Below, in pieces: positions 11,194-22,442 of a stretch of DNA of 64,000 nucleotides. The notes beneath the pieces are model-generated. The model made no database searches and was not told the origin of the DNA. It was given only the letters and a program-made list of their open reading frames with translations. Position numbers and translations under genes: made by a program. Within the stretch, counting starts at the first letter, position 1. Each line of letters starts with the position of its first letter. Source of the DNA: Symmetrospora coprosmae (taxonomy: Eukaryota > Basidiomycota > Cystobasidiomycetes > Symmetrosporaceae); NCBI GenBank assembly GCA_008802785.1, contig VUYT01000012.1, forward strand, positions 372,001-436,000, read 5' to 3'.

Positions 11194-14100
11194 ATGACGC
11201 CGACCAACTGGATCGTCCCGCACGCCCAGCGCAGAGGAACAGCAGGAGGAATCGCATTCCCTGCGTCGTCGACAGCGTCTACGAGCGCGCAGTACAATGC
11301 TGGTCGTGGGCAGACAAGGCCAGGCTCGCCCGTGCAAGAGACCGCGGGGAGCAGCCAGATGCAGGAAGAAGAGGACCTCAGCCAGACACAGTACTCGCCT
11401 CCCGTGGCCTCAGCACAACACTACCAGCAGCAGCAGCAGTACCACTATGCACTCCCTCAGTACGATCCACACGCTCAAGCCCATCCCTCCCCGCCGCCAC
11501 CCTCGCAATTCGCACCTGTTCACAGCCAGAGTCGCCGCAACACCTCCTTCGCCAGACCGCCCACCAGAGCCAACACAACAGCGCTTCACCCGGCTCAGAG
11601 TGTCAATGGCGCACCTCAAGTTCCCTTCTACAGCCTCCTTAAGCGTTCCAAGACTGGCGCAAAGCGCGGACAGCTCCCCGTCGTTTCGTCCGCCTCACCA
11701 CCAGCTGGCGCCAGCAGACCAACAAGCCGAGCTGCTTATGCTGCTCCTGCTCCTTCTGCCCCTCCGCCCAGCTCACAAGCACATACTGCAAGTATGCTCA
11801 CGTCGCTGTCGAACGTCGTCACCGTCCTGGAGAGGCAGTCGCAGAGCCTCGCAAAGCTCGAACGCGCTCTCGGCGAAAGCGCAAAGACGCACGATCAGCT
11901 CGGGGAACGCTTCGCCGCTTTCGAGACTGGCAAGCAGGAAAGTGAACAGAGACTGGTCAAGCTGATCATCGACGGTATCGAGCAACAGCGTAAGCCCGGC
12001 ACTAGTCCCGTGGAGGAGGCTAGGCAGGCCGAGGCGGAGAAGCGGTTGGAGAGGGAAAGGGCACGATGGATGCAGGACTTGCTCACAGAAGTGGTTGCAG
12101 CAGTCAAGCGCGAGGTATCTAACGATGCTGGCGCTCATGAAGATCTGAGGAAGGACCTCATGACACTGCGTGATGGCCTGCAAGAGAGCCTGGCGACGTT
12201 CTCACGGAAGATCGACACGGTCGCAACGAGTTCGCTGCAACATACCGGGTCGACTCAAGACGCGGACCTTTTGGGATTGCTTCGAGGCATTGCAGCGTCC
12301 CAGCAGGCTCTGCGTGACCGACTGCCTCAGGTGGGTCTCCAAGTCTTGCATTTCACAAGCGAGCTTTTCTCAGACTTGCTCCCCGGGTTGACCACCTCAA
12401 AGGACATCGAGAATGCCGTCAAGACCGCACTCAAACCGCTCCAGGCATTCCTCCCCGTCTTCCAGAGCAACCTGGCCCAGCAACAAACCTTCCAGACTCA
12501 GCTGTTCGATCTCATCAAGCTCCAGATATCCGCTCAGCCTGCGGCCCTTACCGTACCTGAGCACGTGCCAGATCTTTTCAGGTCACAGAACCATCTGCAG
12601 GTTCCGCAAGCGCATCCTCAGCATATGCCAGCGGCTCGTCCCTCTCTTCCTGGCCCCGACCCACCGCCTTCAATAAGCCAGCAGCAGAGACCTCCTCCTA
12701 GAAACCCTCAAACAATCGCGATGCACGATCGCACCCAGACTTCCCCTTTCAGTGCGCAAGGTGCACCATTTGCTGCCGGAATGCCAGTCGTTGCGCACGA
12801 TCAGCATCCTCAGCCTGCAGCGGGCGGAAGAACACTGACATCGACGCTCGGTCGAAACAAGAGTACCCTACTCAGTCTCAATGGCAGGAAAATCCTCCCT
12901 CTGCAAGGGCAAGCTCTGCCGCCTTCGGACCATCAGGTTTCGGACATTTCCTCTGCTGCGCCATCCGCGACTACAGACTCCTCATCCCTCGGCTATCGTT
13001 CTGGTTTAGGCGCACGATCCACAGCTGCAACCGAGCTGATCGCCAACTCGCAGATGAGCCCGCCATCTTTGGCAGTCCGTGTCGAAGGCGATGTCCTCAA
13101 ACCACATTCAGGCTCACACGCCACGTTTGCAGCAACGCCTAAGCTACCTACCTCACATGCGCAGAGTCACAAGCAGCAGCAGCAGCAGCTCACAAACGAT
13201 TTGCCTGCCAATATACACTCGCAGTCAGTCAAAGCAGGTCTCGATAAGCTGAACCAGTGGACGGACAAGGAGAACCAGGCAATCGCACTTCCGCCTCCTC
13301 TGCCCGCGCCACCAGGCACCAACTCGACAGTCGCGCCCTCGATGGATGAGAGCCAGCTACTTGCGACATACGCCAAGAAGGTGCCTTCTGTTGCCGAGCC
13401 TGCCCATCCTACTTCATTGACTGCTTCACCGGCCGTGCCAGGTACGCCAGCAGCAGACTATGCACCACCCACTCCACCTGTATCTTCGAGCCCGTCGACA
13501 GCCGTCCATGGCATCGGCGTGTCCACAATGTCCGCGCCTGCTTCCGGCCGGCCTGCCAAGGTCGTTCATCCGAGGAAGAGGGAGATCTTCCAGTATTCTT
13601 CCGGTACTTCAGATGACGAGGAAGAGGTGCTGGGTACGGATCAAGATATGCGAGATGCGAAGGAGGCAGATGATGACAACGCTGCTGGTGCCCCCACCGC
13701 GGCAGGCGTAACGATAACGGGGAAAGCTCCATTAAGTCGGGTGGAAGTGGTCGCACTAAGCCGGCCCGGAGCAGCCGATGCATCGCGAGACAGCCCAGGA
13801 TTTGGTGCGAACAACGCGGATCGCAATCAGCTACCTACAGCGCCCTCCTCGCGTACTTCTCCCGACCATACGGACTCGCCAACGTCGCTCGACTCTGGCG
13901 ACACTTCCGTCAACAGAGGAAAGGGGCAGCTTCCACCTGAGGTAGCCTCAGCAACCACAACAAGGCAAATAGTAGAGCAAGAGAGGGCGGCAAAGCGGCG
14001 AGCTATGCCAGATGCTGGTCCGCAGCCGTCCAAATACGCAGCATACGCCTTGACGAGTAGCAGCAGCAGCAGTGAAGAAGCGGACGACATGGCGGACGAG

Positions 14101-14295
14101 GACTATAGCGAGCAGAGGGGCAGGAAGGCGCCTGCTCGGGGCCGCGGAAGGCCAGCAGGAGCACCGGCGGGCACGGCCCCTGTACCGGCCGCGACTGCAC
14201 CCACGATCGCACCTGCTCGAGGAGGAGCACGCAGGGCTATCAAAGGAGGAGGGGCGGCGCAGAGAAAGAAGCTGCCCATTCGGAACGCGAAATAA
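11194..14295 (+). CDS. Unknown large disordered protein with central coiled coil (1,033 aa)
   Basis: Single exon of 1,033 codons. The N-terminal ~200 residues are Gln/Pro/Ser-rich with a QQQQQ run. Residues ~200-450 are helical and charged, with heptad-like spacing suggesting a coiled coil. After that come long Pro/Ser/Ala stretches, an acidic SSGTSDDEEEV block near residue 810 and another SSSSSEEADDMADED block near 965. The C-terminus is basic with RGRGRPAG, which resembles an AT-hook, followed by Arg/Lys-rich sequence. This suggests a nuclear, possibly chromatin-bound protein, but that is inference; no enzyme domain is visible and I do not recognise the family. Confidence 0.8.
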   Translation: MTPTNWIVPHAQRRGTAGGIAFPASSTASTSAQYNAGRGQTRPGSPVQETAGSSQMQEEEDLSQTQYSPPVASAQHYQQQQQYHYALPQYDPHAQAHPSPPPPSQFAPVHSQSRRNTSFARPPTRANTTALHPAQSVNGAPQVPFYSLLKRSKTGAKRGQLPVVSSASPPAGASRPTSRAAYAAPAPSAPPPSSQAHTASMLTSLSNVVTVLERQSQSLAKLERALGESAKTHDQLGERFAAFETGKQESEQRLVKLIIDGIEQQRKPGTSPVEEARQAEAEKRLERERARWMQDLLTEVVAAVKREVSNDAGAHEDLRKDLMTLRDGLQESLATFSRKIDTVATSSLQHTGSTQDADLLGLLRGIAASQQALRDRLPQVGLQVLHFTSELFSDLLPGLTTSKDIENAVKTALKPLQAFLPVFQSNLAQQQTFQTQLFDLIKLQISAQPAALTVPEHVPDLFRSQNHLQVPQAHPQHMPAARPSLPGPDPPPSISQQQRPPPRNPQTIAMHDRTQTSPFSAQGAPFAAGMPVVAHDQHPQPAAGGRTLTSTLGRNKSTLLSLNGRKILPLQGQALPPSDHQVSDISSAAPSATTDSSSLGYRSGLGARSTAATELIANSQMSPPSLAVRVEGDVLKPHSGSHATFAATPKLPTSHAQSHKQQQQQLTNDLPANIHSQSVKAGLDKLNQWTDKENQAIALPPPLPAPPGTNSTVAPSMDESQLLATYAKKVPSVAEPAHPTSLTASPAVPGTPAADYAPPTPPVSSSPSTAVHGIGVSTMSAPASGRPAKVVHPRKREIFQYSSGTSDDEEEVLGTDQDMRDAKEADDDNAAGAPTAAGVTITGKAPLSRVEVVALSRPGAADASRDSPGFGANNADRNQLPTAPSSRTSPDHTDSPTSLDSGDTSVNRGKGQLPPEVASATTTRQIVEQERAAKRRAMPDAGPQPSKYAAYALTSSSSSSEEADDMADEDYSEQRGRKAPARGRGRPAGAPAGTAPVPAATAPTIAPARGGARRAIKGGGAAQRKKLPIRNAK

Positions 14296-14771
14296 CAGGC
14301 TTTGAGAACAGCTGCGCGGAAGCAGGAGCAGCAGAAACAACACGATGCACTTTACCATTGCTACGGACGCGGTAGAGATCACGAAGGTAGCCGACAGCCC
14401 TTGCGTGAAGGCTCAAAAGGAAGACAAGGACCAAGTATGGGGACCGGATTCAATTCAGACGTATAGCAAGGACGTGTAGCTTCCCTGATTGACAAAGGGA
14501 GGAGACTAGGTATTGCATGCTGTAGCTAGACCACCAGGGTCAATTCTATAACTGTACATTCAGGACAGGGATATGGGCTCGCCGACTGCAACGATATGGA
14601 TCCACAGAGACTAAACAAAGCAAGCGATAAGGGAACTGCCAAGATACCCAAAGAGACTGTCAGGGAAGTGATAAGCTAGGACGAAGATACCGGAAGAAAA
14701 TCGAAGCAAGAAAGCGGAATGAGCGGATTGGGACATACAGAACAAGGTGGAAGAGAGGTCGCCGACTTCGC
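14296..14771. other. Convergent 3' intergenic region
   Basis: Lies between the stop codons of two convergent genes. No gene or RNA recognised. Confidence 0.5.
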
Positions 14772-16639
14772 CTAGGCCCGCCTCGACCCAAAGGTCAAGT
14801 CAAAAGGACTGTCGAGCGTCATCTGTTCCGGTGCGGGCTGGGCTTTGCCCGGCAGCGCGATCCACGAGCCGCTAAGGCGCCAAGCGGCAGTAGGCGATCT
14901 GGCGGATGGGCTGGCGGGGCCCTGGGAAGGTGGGAGAGGATCGCGATGCGCAACGAAAGGGTCGGCGAGCCCATCAGTGATGCCAGTGCCAGCGCTCGAT
15001 GTTCGGCCAGTCCGTACGGAAGAAGCAAAGTACGATGACGTCCCCGCTTCTGAGCCCGTCACATCGCTGTTGGTACCAGCGTGCTGGAAATTGAGAGCGC
15101 GTCCGAAGGTAGCTGCACGCCGCTGCGCATCATTGTCGACCTCGAGATCGTCGAAGGGCCGCTTCTTCTTCGGGCTGGGCGTGGTGTTGCCGCTCGTCGA
15201 TGCCATGGACGGTGCGCGGGCCCACGCATCGCGTGAGAAGTATGACGAGGTAGAGGCGGTCTCGTCCTCCGAGTGCGCAGACGAGCTATAGCTGCGGCTG
15301 CAACTTGTGTACGATGCGTGCGAAAGCGGCGCCATGAGGCCGCCAGAGGCGGCGAGTGTGTCTGCCAGCCGCGTCGCCTCGGTCGCGGCGGCAAAGGAGT
15401 ATGAGGCACCCAATGCTGGCCGAGGGGCAGGCGTCGTGGGGTACATCGCTGCATGCGGAGTCGATGCAGACCGGAGGGGAGGGCGGACAATATCCGACTC
15501 GTCCATGCGGAGATGCAGCCCTGATGTGCGTTCTGGGCTGCGCGACGCGTGTCGGTGCCCTTCAAAGTCGTCCATCGTCGAAGACGAGCTGAATGTCATT
15601 GCTCGCGAGAGGCGTCCTGGACCGGAGAACGGTGCGCTTGCCGAAATGTCGGCGTACACGCCAGCAGAGATTGCTTTCGAGGCAGAGGAAGGAACGATGG
15701 AATACGGGATAGTGGCATCGCTCGTGCGGTGCAGCTTGTTGCAGAGTCTGTTGAAGGTACAGGTCTCGTCAGTTAGGATCTCCGCGCGTTGCTCGCGGAG
15801 TAGCACGGTGAGCCCACCTTTCGACGTTCGCTAGGTCTCGGCTGCATGGCAGGAAGTCCATCGAGTCGTTTCGGCGGACCTTCCTGCGCTTGGGCTGAGC
15901 AGCAAGCGTGTTAGGAGTGTTGAGCATTCTCGATGGGTGAGCTGGGTCAACACTCACGGTCATACCAGACAGCTCTGGTCTAGGGGTAGCCTGCATGTCC
16001 ACGTCGCCCGACTCGTCCATAGCGCGGGGGGCTTCCCTCGCCTGCTGCTCCTTCTCCTCCTCCTCTTGATCTTGCCTAGCCAGACTGAGCGCCTTTGCTC
16101 TCGTATGTGGGATTGAGTGCGTCCATTCGGCGCGGTAGACGCGTCTGCATGCATGTGCGATGTTCTGGAGTAGCTGAGAAGGTGGCAGACCGGTGAAAGG
16201 GGTGTCAAAGGCGCTGGCTTCCTGGACGCATTCGTCATAGACCTGGACAAGCATGCGGGCATACCGGATGTCAGCCAGGGAGATCGACTGAAGGCGGCAC
16301 TACGAAGCTCCTCACTGATTTCAGACGCTCGATGTCGGTTCGGGTCCACTCGGCTTCTGCCTCCGCTTCCGTGGCGAGAGGACGGTCTTCACCAGCACGC
16401 CCGTCGTCGCTGTCGACGATGCTGCCGAGTGTCGAGCAGCTGCTCGAGCGGCGGAGGAGCCTGCTGTGCGGGTTGAACCCCGCCTGTCCGCCCATCTGCA
16501 ATGGTGGCGTGCACAGGGGAGGAGTCATCAGGCGCGGCGAAGCGACGCGACCCGATCCCGCTTCAGATCCATCCTGGCTGGATGAGCGAGTGCGGCGATG
16601 ATTCGTCTGAACCGAGAGGAGGAGCGCATTGGGTGGCAT
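14772..16639 (-). CDS. Unknown Ser-rich protein (574 aa)
   Basis: Three exons: 16639-16316, 16242-15818 and 15747-14772, 574 residues. The first intron (73 bases, GTGAGG...TTGTCCAG with a CTGAC branch site) is preferred over a 28-base alternative because it leaves a continuous helical segment (ERLKS joined to VYDECVQ). The only part that looks folded is residues ~100-170, a helical region with conserved-looking hydrophobics (LLQNIAHACRRVYRAEW). The rest is Ser/Thr/Pro-rich, with two basic clusters that could be nuclear localisation signals (KRRKVRR and KKKRPFDD). Many SP/TP sites suggest proline-directed phosphorylation. Family not recognised. Confidence 0.75.
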
Positions 16640-17541
16640 GGCGGCGGGAGAGAACGCCCGCGATTGGGAGAAGAAGAAGAGATGTGACAGCGGCAAATGA
16701 ATCGAGAGCTGGCTCCGACGATCAATGAAAGCGGCGATGGGCGAACGCGATGTCTCTGCGATGGACGGGGAAAATGGGCGGACACGGATGGTGAAGGCGG
16801 AAGGAGGATTGCACTCGGAGGAAGGAAAAGAAGGACGAGAAGCGGATGGGCGCAGGCCAAAACAATTCGCACACTCTGGCCTTCCCCCTTCCCCCGCTGT
16901 ACCACACAGACCTCCTCTCCCTCTCTCCCGCCCCCGGACGACCCGACTGCGCCGGTCCAGTTCAGTCGTCGCGTCGACCATCTCCGCCCTTCGAGAATTA
17001 GGGCTGAAACGGCAGAGGCCCGGGCGACGATATAATAGCGGAAGGAGGACCGTGCGCGCGTGTCAGTCCGCGCGGGTAGCACGGGGAAACTCGAGAATAG
17101 GTGCGTCGTGAGTCTTCATGCAGCTCCGTGCCTGGCCGGGTTGTACGTTGTCAACTGTGAGATGTCGGACTGCCTCTGAGCTCGGGGTCGCAATGGCTCT
17201 TTCCGCTCTACAGTACCCGGCTCGCTTCCGCCACGCCATTGCCAAAGAGCGAGGAGCTTCCAGCTTCTGTGATCTTTTGACGGAGCTGCAAAGAGCATAG
17301 ACTAAGCTTGTACGGTGTAATATTGGCTGTGTATGCGAGAAGTGCAGTCTCAGGCCTGTTCCCCGCGACGCCGAGGGCGACTCGGAGCCTGCACGTGCGG
17401 CTCGCCCGCCCTCCCCGAGAGGCAGGAGGGGTAGAGCAGCTCTCCCCGAGCTCGATGAGTCGCACATTGTACATGCGGAACACCTACTTCGAGCTAATGG
17501 TAGCGGGGCATCCTGTCGCGTGCTGGCATTGACAGCCCCCA
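16640..17541. other. Divergent intergenic region (promoters of both flanking genes)
   Basis: 902 bases between the ATGs of two divergent genes. Holds CT-rich tracts near 16870-16930. No gene recognised. Confidence 0.5.
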
Positions 17542-20500
17542 ATGGTCTACGACCGCCGCGAACACCTCAACAAGGCCTTCCAGCCCGGCGACGACGACAA
17601 CGAAGAGCCAGATGTGGGAAGCCTGCAATCACTGGCAAAGACGACAACAACTACGACGTCACAGTCAGGACAGCGTGGGCATGCAGGACAGGATGGCCGC
17701 AGTGCCGCAGAGGCTGTGAGGCCGCTCGGTGCAGGTCGCGACAAGCGGAAAGCAGGGGCGAGCGCGAGCTCGGACGCAAAGGCAGAGAGGCCAGTCGCGT
17801 GAGTGCCAACGCAGCACAAGAGCAAAGCGGCCGAGCTCACTGATGTACTCGTATCCATGCAGGTCTGCGTCGTCCGAGCCCTCGTCCTCAGCCTCATCCC
17901 TAGCTTCGACGTCGGCAATGCCAAAGAGCAGGACGCCTGCCACTTCAGCCTCGATGACTACGAGCAGCCAGGGCAAACGAAGGAGCGTTGGCGCATCAGG
18001 AGCCAATGCATCTGCGTACAAGGCAAAGACAAAGCTTGCGAACGGAATTGTCCACCGCGATACTGCTCCGGCGGTCTCGTCCAAGCAGGGCAACAAGCAC
18101 AACAAGCCCACATCCGCCTCTGCTCTAAAGGTCAGAGAGATCAACAGCGACAGCAGCCAGGATGAGATACAGCTGTCGTCGTCTGGCGTCAAGGTCCAAG
18201 CGCGCTCGTCCGGGAGCAAGCGCAAGAGGAGCAGGAAACGGGCAAAGGAGAGCAGCGGCCGAGCTCCGCCAAACGGCAGCGCAGAGAGCAGCCAGGTGCG
18301 AGACGGGACGCGATCACAGTCGCACTCACCATTGCCGACGCCGCCTGGCAGGCAGAGTGCCGCTGCAGCGGCGCAGGCTCCTGGCACTGGCATACGGGAA
18401 AGCAAAAGGGCAGCCGTCGCGTCTACCCCGGGCGACTACATGTTTTCGTAAGTCGACGCGCGCAGGTCGCCGAGAAGCTCATGCACGAAAAGGCCGCTCG
18501 TGCGCGCTGATGCTCACTCGCACATCGTCACAGGTCAAATAGTTCCGCGGGCGACTTTAGCTCCTCTATCGAGCGTGCAGTCGTCTCGCAGAAGCAGCAC
18601 GCCCCGCCGCAAAAGCCGGTATCGCAACCACAACCGCAACCGCAACTGCAACTGCAGCCGCCCAAGCCCAGCACGCCGAGCAAGACGATACTTTCTGTCG
18701 AGATACCAAATACCGCCCGAGCGAGCGTCAAGCGGAAACCCAGTGGCAGCAATGACGGCGGGAGATATGGCGGTTCTGCTGCTCCCTCGGCGAAGGGACC
18801 GGCAGATACGCCAAAGAAGCGCAGGATTGAAGCGACGGGTGAACGAGCGGGGACCAGCGTCGCTTCGAGCTCGCGGACAGCAAGCAGCCTCGCTTCAGGC
18901 AGCGTCAAACCAGACGGAGCGGAAGGCAAGCGTGCAGGCACGAAATCGAGCAACAGGGAGCCAAGGCCTTTCGTATACCAGGTGGACTTGACGACCTCTG
19001 AGGCGGATCGCACGCTGACGGCACCGCCGAAGCCGACTTCGAAGTCCGCACCTGCCTCATCATCATCCGTACAAGCCTCCATCAACGCTTCGTATTCCAC
19101 TGGTCCTCAGCGTACTGCTCCACGCCCTAGTCAACCACAACCCGAAGTCGTCATCAACAAGATGGCGGCACGACTAGCCGCCAGCACGCCTAGCAAGGCC
19201 TTTCCGCCCGTCGAAGAACAAGCAGCTGCGACCGCCAGAAAGCCGGTACCAGCCCTACTACCAGCGTCTCGTGCGACGAGCCGAGTCGCGAAGCCACCAG
19301 CATCAGCCCAAGAAGTCGGCCAATTGCCGAAGCCACCTTCTCCAAGCAGGAGCGCGAGCTCTGTCAGTCCGCGCGCTGCCAAGACAGCCATCGTCCTAGG
19401 TCGGGAAGAATACACCAAACGTAAAGGCAGCGTCGCTGCAAATGGCAGACCGGTCAAGGCGATCCCTCCCAGCTCTACCGCTATTGCAGCCGAGGCCATC
19501 GCCTACAGCGCCATCCAGAAGCAGAGCCGGACGTCGCCGGAGTCGCACTCTCAGTCAAAGTCACAGGCACAGACCCACTCGCAGAAGCGGACACTCACCC
19601 ACAAACGGCCTTCGCCTAGGAAGGGCGGCAAGCGCCCTGTGAAGGGAGACTTTCCAGCCCCTCCGCCACGTCGCAGCGGCCAGATTCTCGAGTGCGATGA
19701 TTCAGACAGGGCCAGCGACGCCAGCGATGTTGAAGTTCTCAGTGATCGCGACAACGCGACGCAGCGCAAGACGGCACAGACGGTTGCCAGTAGCAGTCAG
19801 TCTGGACCTGGACCGTCTTCTTCGCAGAGTCGGTTAGGGCAAATCGGCAGGGCCGTAGTCAGCAGCCTTACCAAGCCTTCAAAAGCCATGGCGTCGTCGC
19901 GCTCATCGGCAAAGAGCAAGCAACTTGCATTCGTGCCGATTGGATCTTCGCAAGGCTCAGCAGCTGGACGCATGACAATGGGACAAGCTACACCGAAAGC
20001 GGATGCCCATGGCCCAGCTCGGCCAGAGCACCTGTCCCCAACTACCGACTCCGATACACCTATCGTGGCGTCCGGTTCCGCCAGGCAGAATGGCAGCAAC
20101 CTACACAGTCGGTCTCGCGCTGCTTTAGACCAGCCGTCGTCCAGAAAGCGTCGACGCGACTCTGACGAATTCCACGAAGACGATGAAATATCATCTGGGT
20201 CATCTAGGACAAAGCCTCGTGCCCGCCCATCCACCAACAAGATTGGCCTTGCTGCGTTAAGAGCAAAAGAGGCGGCCGCATCCACTCCGAGAAAAAGCCC
20301 ACGGAGTCGCCCTACCTCCGCCCGGCAGCCAGCCAGTGCCAAGGGCAAGGCTGTCCGCGTGGCGAGTACGACCGAGACGGGGACAGAGGAGGATGGAGGA
20401 GCCGAAGGGGACGAGGACGACAGCGACAACGCAAAGGAGATTTTCGGACAGGCGACGCAGAAGATGTGGTTCGAGAACGTGCTAAATGGGCGGGATGCCG

Positions 20501-21665
20501 AGATCGGCGAGCTGCACAGCGATGCTAGTCAGTCGACACTTGCGTCACAATCGCAGGAAGCTGCGCAAGAAAGCGAGGAAGAGGATGCCTTCGGCGAGAA
20601 GATTGCCAAAGGTGTGTTGGCTTGCGCGAGATCCTGCCGGATCCAAAGCATCGCCGACTCGAGCTCGTCTGACACTGATCTTCATTGCGTGCCCAGGTCC
20701 GCTATGCCCCTTCTGCGATGGGCCTCTCCCAGCGCGTCCGACTCCACGTCTACTCGAGATGCTAAAGAAGCTCTGCTTGCGGAGTGACCTCGAGCTTCGG
20801 GGCGGTTCGCATAATCCACATGCGCTGAACCTTCCGTCCATGGTGACGGCAGCCACATGCAAGCGACATCGGGACGAGCGCGAAGTCATCCCTACGGGGC
20901 TGCAGCGAGGCTACCCTCCACCGGATGGCGATGTCATTGCGAAGATTGAGGAGCGCTTCGAGCGCGTATGCTATGACGCGCTCGCAGAAGTCGTGAGGGG
21001 CAAGCGCGAGAGCCCTTTCCTCGATTCTGCGCGGCTGGAATGGGAAACGAAGGGCGCGCGGAAGATGGGGAATGTCCTCAACGAGTGGTCATCATTTGAT
21101 CAGGAGCTCCCGGGCTAGTGAGTGGCTGGATCCGAGACATGACTGGAGTCCACCGGAACTTGGAGCTGAGTGTGCTTTGCGAACGTTCAGCTACGGGCCG
21201 CAAGGCTTCGAAGCCATCATCAACAGCATCAATACCTATATGATCCAACGTGACCCATTGATCCTTGCTCATCGCACAGCTCCGCTGGATGTGGCCACCT
21301 ATCTCCGGCGCGTGATGGTCCCCGAAGCTGCCATCGCGCTCATCATAGACGATTACAGCGGTGCGCCTGACGGTCCAATCGACCGGTCCCGAGCCACGGA
21401 GGTATTGCGTGAATCCCGAGCGTACGGTGCCGCTGTTTTCGCCCTCGATGGCACATTCGGGAGAGACGGTCTCAACAAAGCGGCCGAGACAGCTGCAGAG
21501 AAGAAGCAGCGCCACAGGGAAGAAGACGAAGCGGAGAAGGAACGCGAGGCTGTTCTTGCCTCTGGCGACAGACGGCGCATCAGGGCAGTGGAGAGGGGAC
21601 CCAAGGCCTTTGCTCAGATCAAGAAGGCGTTGAAAGCGGCTGAGCGGTCAGCGAAGCGATCTTGA
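17542..21665 (+). CDS. RTC4: RTC4-domain protein (restriction of telomere capping 4-like)
   Basis: Five exons: 17542-17798, 17863-18447, 18534-20611, 20697-21117 and 21191-21665, 1,271 residues. The last ~340 residues are the RTC4-like domain: LCPFCDGPLP (zinc-ligand CxxC), a CKRHRDE segment, then YYGPQGFE, a VPEAAIALI segment and a final SRAYG motif, with the YYG motif formed exactly across the last intron. The first ~930 residues are disordered, Ser/Ala/Lys/Arg-rich, with several likely nuclear localisation signals (KRKRSRKR, KKRRIE). In yeast Rtc4 is a small nuclear/cytoplasmic protein found in a telomere-capping screen; its biochemical role is unknown. The N-terminal extension makes this protein far longer than the yeast one. 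The C-terminal end is a charged coiled coil. Confidence 0.88.
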
Positions 21666-22442
21666 TTGGCGGGCAGCGAGTCAGTACTGTCGTTGTGCAT
21701 TAGTTAGGCGCCGAGAAAAGAGTGTATGAAAGAGAATTCTGGTTTCATCTGCATCTGGAGAAGCCGCGTACACAGGCTGCCTGGCAGGAAAGGTCCTTCT
21801 AAGGAGTCTGTTACATCCGCACACTCTAGCCCACCCTTACGACCGTGACCAACCACAGAACACTGGTTCATTTGTTTGGCCCCAGTTCTACTGACGTGAC
21901 CCACTGACGTGACAATCACCGAGACAAACACAGACAGACATAAAAGGTGACGTACGGGCGTGAAGGCGAACACTATTCTACCAGTAGAAGAGCAGGCGTG
22001 TAGAGAATGAACCACGGAGAAGAAGTGTGCTTTCCCGCTCTGTGGGTCTCTTTTGTTCTTGCGTCGTAATGATCCGAAGAGAATATGAGACAGGATTACA
22101 CGGCGAACGTGCAGAGGGAGAGCAGCTGAATGTAGAGGAGGGCAGGCGAGGAGCGGATGGCTTGCATCGGCTCGCTGCGCCGGAAGTTCGAATGATGAAG
22201 CGGTCGCCAGCAAAGTAGAGAGGACTGCGACCGCACAGAGACGTCGAACGATGGATTGATGCGAATTGATGCGGAGTCGAGGAAGGAACGAGAACCCCTT
22301 TTTGGTGTTGCCTCAATTGAATGACAAGGATGCTGATGATGCGAATTGGTCGTAAATTTGACGTCGTAAGGATGAGACCTGCTTCTACTGCCCCTTGGGT
22401 TACGGACTGTTCGATGGAGACGATACTGTGGCGGTGCCCTGC
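21666..22442. other. Convergent 3' intergenic region
   Basis: 777 bases between two convergent stop codons. Long 3' untranslated regions are likely; no gene recognised. A direct repeat CTGACGTGAC occurs twice near 21890-21910. Confidence 0.5.

Noticed and set aside
16243-16315. A 28-base intron (16315-16288) in the unknown Ser-rich gene
   Set aside because: A 73-base intron from the same donor to the next acceptor has a CTGAC branch site, matches the size of other introns here and gives a cleaner helical protein.
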